From assembly GCA_030635865.1 (NCBI GenBank), contig DAOVYA010000032.1, forward strand, positions 1 through 10,220: DNA of 10,220 nt, in the 5' to 3' direction. Each line of letters starts with the position of its first letter. Position 1 is the stretch's first letter. The notes under the pieces are model-generated. The model was not told the DNA's origin, did no database searches, and saw only the letters and a program-made list of their open reading frames with translations. This document shows, in pieces, positions 5,940-10,220 of the stretch. The position numbers and the translations under genes were made by a program. Origin of the DNA: Gammaproteobacteria bacterium (GTDB taxonomy: Bacteria; Pseudomonadota; Gammaproteobacteria; UBA9214).

Positions 5940-7517
5940 TTGAATGCCATTGAACTGAGTGTATTTGCCAGCCGGATAACGGCCATCTGCGATGAAATGG
6001 GTGCGGTGCTGAGGCACACTGCTTTTTCGACCAACATCAAGGACCGGCTGGATTTCTCCTGTGCCGTGTTTGATGCGAGAGGCATGCTGTGTGCCCAGGC
6101 TGCCCATATACCCGTCCACCTGGGCAGTATGGCCTATGCCATGCAGGACCTGGTTGCAGGCACGCAATGGATGCCGGGTGACATGCTGATCCTGAATGAC
6201 CCGTACCTCGGCGGGACGCATCTTCCCGATGTGACCCTGATTGCCCCGGTATTTGTCGCTGATGTTTGTATTGGTTATGTTGCCAACCGGGCGCACCATG
6301 CGGATATTGGTGCGCAAAGTCCGGGTTCCATGCCGATTTCACGCAGCCTCGAAGAGGAGGGCCTGGTTATTCCACCTGCCCATCTCCTGCGCGCCGGCAA
6401 ACCGGTTGAGCAATTCATGCAGAGCATACTTGCGGCGACCGCCAGCCCTGTGCAGATGCAAGGTGATCTCGCGGCGCAGGTCAGTGCCAACCAGCTGGGC
6501 GTTGATCGCCTGGCCGAACTGGCTGAATCGATGACAGTTGCCAATTACCTGGATGGCCTGGCTGCCGTAAATGATTACGGTACACGTCTGGGTGAAAAGG
6601 CGCTTGGTGCGATTCCGGATGGTTGCTACCGGTTTCATGACGTAATGGACGATGATGGAACCGGTAACAGGGATATCCGGATCGAGGTTGCGATTCATGT
6701 GCAGCAGGGGAAAATCGATGTGAATTTTGAAGGTACGGCACAACAGGTTGAGGGCAATATCAACTGCCCGTTGCCGGTGACCGCTGCAGCTGTTTTTTAC
6801 GTCTTTCGCTGCCTGATGCCGGTTCACACGCCGGCCTGTGCCGGCAGCTTTGAAAACATCCGCCTGTCTGCCCCGCACGGGTGTTTGGTGAATGCACGCC
6901 GGCCGGCTGCCGTGGCTGCCGGTAACGTGGAGACCAGCAGCCGGGTAGTGGACGTGGTCATGGGTGCCCTGGCGCAGGCGCTGCCTGATAAAATTCCGGC
7001 GGCCAGCCAGGGTACGATGAATAACCTGGCGATGGGGTCAAGAGATACAAAACAGCCCTGGGATTATTACGAGACCATGGGTGGCGGCGCCGGTGCCGGC
7101 CGGGTACAGGCCGGACAAGATGCGATCCAGACACACATGACCAATACACTGAATACACCCATTGAGGTGCTTGAAATGGAATTTCCACTGCGCGTGCATC
7201 GCTACCAGGTACGCAGGGGTTCAGGTGGCAGCGGTATCCACCACGGTGGTGATGGTTTGACCCGTGAATTTGAATTTCTTGAAGCCACCAGCGTGACTCT
7301 GTTAACAGAGCGCCGTCGTCACCCGCCATGGGGATTACAGGGTGGCGCACCCGGCAAGACCGGCGAGAACCGGCGCGGCAAGCAACGTTTGCCGGGCAAG
7401 ACCTGCCTGGCAGTGGATGCCGGTGAACGGTTGACGGTACATACACCAGGTGGTGGTGGATGGGGGGCTGCCAGAAAAAATGATTCTCGCAAAGATGCAG
7501 AGCACGCAAAGGTATAA
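5940..7517 (+). CDS. hyuB: Hydantoinase B/oxoprolinase family protein (HyuB-like)
   Basis: A 525-residue protein of the HyuB family, the partner subunit of ATP-dependent N-methylhydantoinases, 5-oxoprolinases and acetone/acetophenone carboxylases. Seen: [26 protein letters not shown] near the N-terminus, HIPVHLGSM (56-64), [13 protein letters not shown] (86-98), the glycine-rich [54 protein letters not shown] and the closing TPGGGGWG. The start is placed at TTG 5940 (NAIELSVFA) because GGGGG precedes it and homologues begin there. An upstream TTG at 5913 would add nine residues. The HyuA subunit, normally adjacent, is absent on both sides, so the substrate cannot be inferred. The last ten or so residues ([10 protein letters not shown]) are encoded by an intergenic-type repeat overlapping the 3' end. 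Confidence 0.88.
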   Translation: MNAIELSVFASRITAICDEMGAVLRHTAFSTNIKDRLDFSCAVFDARGMLCAQAAHIPVHLGSMAYAMQDLVAGTQWMPGDMLILNDPYLGGTHLPDVTLIAPVFVADVCIGYVANRAHHADIGAQSPGSMPISRSLEEEGLVIPPAHLLRAGKPVEQFMQSILAATASPVQMQGDLAAQVSANQLGVDRLAELAESMTVANYLDGLAAVNDYGTRLGEKALGAIPDGCYRFHDVMDDDGTGNRDIRIEVAIHVQQGKIDVNFEGTAQQVEGNINCPLPVTAAAVFYVFRCLMPVHTPACAGSFENIRLSAPHGCLVNARRPAAVAAGNVETSSRVVDVVMGALAQALPDKIPAASQGTMNNLAMGSRDTKQPWDYYETMGGGAGAGRVQAGQDAIQTHMTNTLNTPIEVLEMEFPLRVHRYQVRRGSGGSGIHHGGDGLTREFEFLEATSVTLLTERRRHPPWGLQGGAPGKTGENRRGKQRLPGKTCLAVDAGERLTVHTPGGGGWGAARKNDSRKDAEHAKV

Positions 7518-7574
7518 AAGATTGATTAAATGGCATTTTAAAATCTTGTCTTGGCGTGCCTTGCGTCTTTGCGA
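7487..7574. repeat. Imperfect palindromic repeat overlapping the hyuB 3' end
   Basis: The left arm (7487-7523) begins TCGCAAAGATGCAGAGCACG; the right arm (7542-7574) ends TTGCGTCTTTGCGA. The arms are reverse complements with a few mismatches and small gaps, and share an inner AAGATT/AATCTT. The left arm supplies the last codons and stop of hyuB; the right arm lies ahead of the amidotransferase gene. It resembles the cgcaaagacgcaaag-type intergenic elements of many proteobacteria (from memory). It may also fold in RNA and damp readthrough. Confidence 0.75.
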
Positions 7575-7604
7575 CAGTTTATTGTTTGTGGGCGGACACT
7601 AACC

Positions 7605-9386
7605 ATGTGTGGCATCTGCGGTGAGCTTCGTTTTGACGGACAGGCGCCTCTTCGGGAAACACTGGAGGCCATGACAGGCAAGCTGGCGCGGCGCGGGCCC
7701 GACGCCAGTGGTCATTACTTTTCTGGTCAGCTTGCGCTGGGGCATCGCAGACTTTCAGTGATTGATCTCTCGGAACGTTCCAACCAGCCGATGGTGGATG
7801 AAACTCTCGGTCTGGTGCTGGTCTTTAACGGTACGATTTACAATTACCCGGAACTCAGGGAAGGGCTGCGCGCAAAGGGCTATAAATTTTTCTCGGATGG
7901 CGACAGTGAAGTCATTCTGAAGGCGTACGCGGAATGGGGTGAGGATTGCCCGACGCATTTGCATGGCATATTTGCATTTGCAATCTGGGACACTGCCAGG
8001 CAGAAACTGTTCCTGGCGCGTGACCGTTTCGGCATCAAGCCGCTGTACTACAGCCTGTCCCCGGGTGGCATGCGTTTTGCCTCAACCAGCCAGGCCCTGC
8101 TGGCAGCCGGTGATGTGAATACATCCATTGATCCGGTTGCCCTGCATCACCACTTCAGCCTGCATGCCGTCGTACCGGCACCACGTACCCTGTTGCGCGG
8201 CCTGCGTAAATTACGGCCCGCCCACAGCATGACCGTCTCTGCAATTGGGCGCAACCGGGTACAACGCTACTGGCAACTGGACCTGTCACGTCAATACCCT
8301 GCAATGAGCGAATGGGAATGGATAGAAGCGACCCATGAGGCATTACGCAAGGCAGTCGAACGGCGGCGCGCGATAGCCGATGTACCGGTTGGTATCCTGC
8401 TCTCGGGTGGCCTGGATTCCAGCCTGCTGGTTGCAATGCTGGCCGAGGTGGGTGGCGGAGACCTGCTGACTTTTTCTGTCGGTTTTGAAGATGAACCGGA
8501 AGAGCAGGGCAACGAGTTTCAGTATTCCGACATGGTGGCGGAACTCTATTCCACGCAGCATCATCGTTTCACGATTCCCAATGAGCAGGTGCTTGAACGT
8601 TTAGCAGAGGCGGTTGATAACATGGCCGAACCCATGGTTGGCCAGGATGCGATTGCCTTTTACCTGTTGGGTGAGCGTGTATCGCGTGAAGTCAAGGTAG
8701 TGCAGAGCGGGCAGGGTGCAGATGAAGTCTTTGCAGGCTATTTCTGGTACCCGCAAATGCTTGCAGCTTGCGGCACGGATATCGAGCGGTTTGGCGAGCA
8801 TTATTTTGACCGCTCGCATGATGAGTGGCTACAGATGATTACACCTTCCTGCCATGGTCCGGATTATACGACCCCGCGTGTTGCACAGGGCCTGTCACAC
8901 TTTGGCGGCGATGATTTTATCAACCGGGTGCTGGCCTTTGATGTCACCACCCTGATAGTCGATGACCCGGTCAAACGCGTGGATAACATGACCATGGCAT
9001 GGGGCCTGGAGGCGCGTGTACCGTTTCTTGACCAGGAAGTGGTCGAACTGGTGGCCTGTATGCCCGCAAGGATAAAACTTAAATCAGGCGGCAAGCATCC
9101 ACTCAAGGTGATTGCCCGCGATCTCCTGCCCGATGTTGTTATCGACCGGCCGAAGGGCTACTTTCCGGTGCCCGCCCTCAAGTTTGTGCGTGGCCAGACG
9201 CTTGAGTTCATGCGCGATGTTCTGGAGTCGCAGGCCTGTCATGAGCGCGGCCTGTTTCAGCGCGACTATGTGCAGAAAATGCTGGATAACCCGGACGGAG
9301 TACACACGCCGATTAACGGCAACAAGCTTTGGCACCTGGCCTTGCTGGAATTCTGGTTACAGCGCAATGTGGATATATCCGCATAA
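7605..9386 (+). CDS. asnO: N-acetylglutaminylglutamine amidotransferase (asparagine-synthetase-like)
   Basis: Glutamine-dependent amidotransferase of 593 residues. It resembles AsnB but fits the NAGGN branch, which amidates N-acetylglutaminylglutamine to make an osmoprotectant dipeptide. The N-terminal class II glutaminase domain (1 to about 200) has nucleophile Cys2 (MCGICGELRFDG), RRGPDASG (29-36), FNGTIYN (74-80) and DGDSEV (98-103). The synthetase domain has the PP-loop SGGLDSS (267-273), VVQSGQGADEVFAGY (365-379), VDDPVKRVDNMTMAWGLEARVPFLD (452-476) and DRPKGYFPVP (514-523). HAVVPAPRTLLRGLRKLRPA (187-206) and the VDDPVKRVDNMTMAWG stretch are what I recall from Sinorhizobium AsnO/Pseudomonas PA3459-type proteins rather than true AsnB. 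Start: ATG 7605, since Cys must be residue 2. The partner synthetase gene (ngg) is not in the window. Confidence 0.85.
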   Translation: MCGICGELRFDGQAPLRETLEAMTGKLARRGPDASGHYFSGQLALGHRRLSVIDLSERSNQPMVDETLGLVLVFNGTIYNYPELREGLRAKGYKFFSDGDSEVILKAYAEWGEDCPTHLHGIFAFAIWDTARQKLFLARDRFGIKPLYYSLSPGGMRFASTSQALLAAGDVNTSIDPVALHHHFSLHAVVPAPRTLLRGLRKLRPAHSMTVSAIGRNRVQRYWQLDLSRQYPAMSEWEWIEATHEALRKAVERRRAIADVPVGILLSGGLDSSLLVAMLAEVGGGDLLTFSVGFEDEPEEQGNEFQYSDMVAELYSTQHHRFTIPNEQVLERLAEAVDNMAEPMVGQDAIAFYLLGERVSREVKVVQSGQGADEVFAGYFWYPQMLAACGTDIERFGEHYFDRSHDEWLQMITPSCHGPDYTTPRVAQGLSHFGGDDFINRVLAFDVTTLIVDDPVKRVDNMTMAWGLEARVPFLDQEVVELVACMPARIKLKSGGKHPLKVIARDLLPDVVIDRPKGYFPVPALKFVRGQTLEFMRDVLESQACHERGLFQRDYVQKMLDNPDGVHTPINGNKLWHLALLEFWLQRNVDISA

Positions 9387-9388
9387 AT

Positions 9389-9550
9389 GCCAGTGTTTCT
9401 CACGGGATTGACGAGCCCTCACTTGATCTTTGAATCCACAGAAAATTTTCTTCGGTCGGAAATACGGTCTGTATTCCGCTCCCTCAGAAAATTCCCTGTG
9501 AATCCAAATCTCTGTGTGATTATCTCGCCAATCCCGTGAGAAATACTGGC
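9389..9550. repeat. 162-bp MITE-like element with 27-bp terminal inverted repeats
   Basis: The left end (9389-9415) and right end (9524-9550) are 27-bp inverted repeats with two mismatches, sharing the core TTTCTCACGGGATTG. Inside is a second imperfect inverted pair (GAATCCACAGAAAATTTTCT near 9432-9451 against its counterpart near 9485-9506), so most of the element can fold into one long hairpin. It starts three nucleotides after the amidotransferase stop codon and has no ORF of its own. No clear target-site duplication is seen. It may serve as a transcription end for the upstream gene. Confidence 0.8.
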
Positions 9551-9634
9551 TATTGCCTTTATGTGGATGCAGTACAGGGTTACACTTATGCCCATGAAAG
9601 CTATTCAGAAATCAATATATACGAGGGTAATGCA

Positions 9635-9955
9635 ATGGATGTGATGGAACGAATCGACAAGGCGGTAAAAGAGAACCCGGTGATGATCTTTATGAAGGGT
9701 ACACCGCAGTTGCCGCAGTGCGGGTACTCAAGCCGTACGGCCCAGGCGCTGGCTGCCTGTGGGCAGGAATTCGGGCACGTAAACGTACTGGCTGATCCGG
9801 AAGTATTCGAGAACCTGCCTCGGTATGCCAACTGGCCGACTTTCCCGCAGGTTTATATCAATGGTGAGTTGATCGGTGGATGTGATATCACCCTGGAGCT
9901 TTACCAGAAAGGTGAACTGCAAACGATGGTGAAGCAAGCAGTAGAGAAAGGCTAA
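9635..9955 (+). CDS. grxD: Monothiol glutaredoxin, GrxD/Grx4 type (CGYS active site)
   Basis: A 106-residue monothiol glutaredoxin of the class that binds a [2Fe-2S] cluster with glutathione and delivers or stores Fe-S clusters, often with BolA. Motifs: MKGTP (20-24) with glutathione-contacting K21, the active site C29-G-Y-S32 in LPQCGYSSRTAQAL, ANWPTFPQVYINGEL (65-79) with the conserved TFP loop, and GGCDI (81-85). The usual motif is CGFS; here Phe is replaced by Tyr. The start is set at ATG 9635 (MDVMERIDKA), about 5 nt after GAGGGT, since family members are about 105-115 residues. A longer reading from GTG 9536 would run out of the upstream repeat and is unlikely. It ends with TAA at 9953 and is probably monocistronic. 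Confidence 0.95.
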   Translation: MDVMERIDKAVKENPVMIFMKGTPQLPQCGYSSRTAQALAACGQEFGHVNVLADPEVFENLPRYANWPTFPQVYINGELIGGCDITLELYQKGELQTMVKQAVEKG

Positions 9956-9995
9956 CGAGTTTCCGATTATCCCGTCATTGAGCAACCCCACCCTC

Positions 9996-10082
9996 CGTCA
10001 TTGCGAGCGAAGCGCGGCAATCTCGTGAAGCTGGCAGCGGACTTGACGAGATTGCCGCGTCACTGCGTTCCTCGCAATGACG
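9996..10082. repeat. Palindromic intergenic repeat, copy 2
   Basis: Same family as 4938-5025. The left arm (9996-10026) and right arm (10046-10082) share the outer 12 bases CGTCATTGCGAG and a 14-base inner stem, CGCGGCAATCTCGT, with the same asymmetric bulge (5 against 11 nt). The inner stem differs from copy 1 at matched positions in both arms, i.e. pairing is preserved, which suggests the folded form matters. A decayed fragment, CCCGTCATTG, lies just before it at 9971-9980. It may act as the transcription end of grxD. Confidence 0.85.
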
Positions 10083-10093
10083 GTTGTGGTAAA

Positions 10094-10220
10094 GGATTGC
10101 CACGTCACTTCGTTCCTCGGTAACCGCTCCATGCGTCGCCTACATGGATGTAGGCGAGGGGCGTGAGCAGGATGCGGAAGCTTTCTCTACCTCCTGCATC
10201 CATGCAGTCGTCGCAATGAC
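10094..10220. repeat. Third, half-copy of the repeat interrupted by a hairpin-bearing insert
   Basis: GGATTGCCACGTCACTTCG then TTCCTCG (from 10094 to 10119) matches the right arm of copy 2, and its continuation TCGCAATGAC is found only at 10211-10220. The intervening ~91 bp (10120-10210) is unrelated and contains two perfect short palindromes: CGCCTACAT-GG-ATGTAGGCG (10137-10156) and CTGCAT-CC-ATGCAG (10194-10207). TCG occurs on both sides of the insert and could be a 3-bp target duplication. The window ends inside the element. Confidence 0.65.

Noticed and set aside
5886..6317. A 143-codon minus-strand frame near the divergent promoter region.
   Set aside because: It overlaps the well-conserved hyuB N-terminal region and shows no protein-like features of its own.
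6958..7536. A 192-codon open frame on the minus strand.
   Set aside because: Antisense shadow of hyuB, with low-complexity His/Pro-rich translation and no family signature.
7551..7604. An 18-residue N-terminal extension of the amidotransferase.
   Set aside because: It is encoded by the right arm of a repeat and would bury the catalytic Cys2, which must follow the initiator Met.
9536..9634. A 33-residue N-terminal extension of the glutaredoxin from a GTG.
   Set aside because: It starts inside the terminal inverted repeat, has no ribosome-binding site, and exceeds the normal family length.
9956..10220. Possible CRISPR array, because of several similar repeats close together.
   Set aside because: The repeats are inverted, unequal in spacing and lack regular spacers; they are palindromic intergenic elements.

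Overview
The window reads as a piece of a gammaproteobacterial chromosome. The gene families, the moderate GC content, the Shine-Dalgarno usage and the palindromic intergenic repeats all fit, and the NAGGN-type amidotransferase suggests an osmotically challenged, perhaps marine or sediment, lifestyle. The taxon is inferred from gene content only. There are no tRNA or rRNA genes, CRISPR arrays, transposase genes or phage genes. All genes look intact except the one cut by the left edge.

Left half (1-4868, minus strand): one tight co-directional array, read right to left. It runs argD (acetylornithine aminotransferase), argF (ornithine carbamoyltransferase), an EgtC-like class II amidotransferase, an EgtB-like non-heme iron sulfoxide synthase, a membrane-anchored retropepsin-like protease, and the start of an AGCS-family sodium:alanine/glycine symporter. 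The gaps are 4 nt, 48 nt, a 4-nt overlap, 0 nt and 12 nt, so this is probably one transcript. It joins two arginine-biosynthesis steps to the C-S bond-forming and deglutamylating steps of ergothioneine synthesis. EgtD, EgtA and EgtE are not in the window.

Middle (4869-5939): a repeat-bearing gap holds a terminator-like hairpin just before argD, a palindromic repeat, and a clear terminator for the next gene. That gene (5155-5742, minus) is a five-helix membrane protein of the urate oxidase N-terminal/PuuD family. Its upstream region contains a near-perfect match to the IscR type 1 (Fe-S sensing Rrf2 family) operator, overlapping a plausible -35 element.

Right half (5940-9955, plus strand): a hydantoinase B/oxoprolinase-family subunit without its usual A subunit; an asparagine-synthetase-like protein that I recognise as the N-acetylglutaminylglutamine amidotransferase (osmoprotectant dipeptide NAGGN); and a monothiol glutaredoxin of the GrxD type with CGYS instead of CGFS. 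Their gaps are filled by three distinct mobile-looking palindromic repeats: one overlapping the 3' end of hyuB, a 162-bp element with 27-bp terminal inverted repeats after the amidotransferase gene, and further copies of the 4938-5025 repeat family after grxD, one of them interrupted by an unrelated hairpin-containing insert.

No wholly new multi-gene system is evident. The points most worth following are the IscR-like operator on the PuuD-type gene, the attenuator-like hairpin before argD, the arginine/ergothioneine array, and the repeat families.
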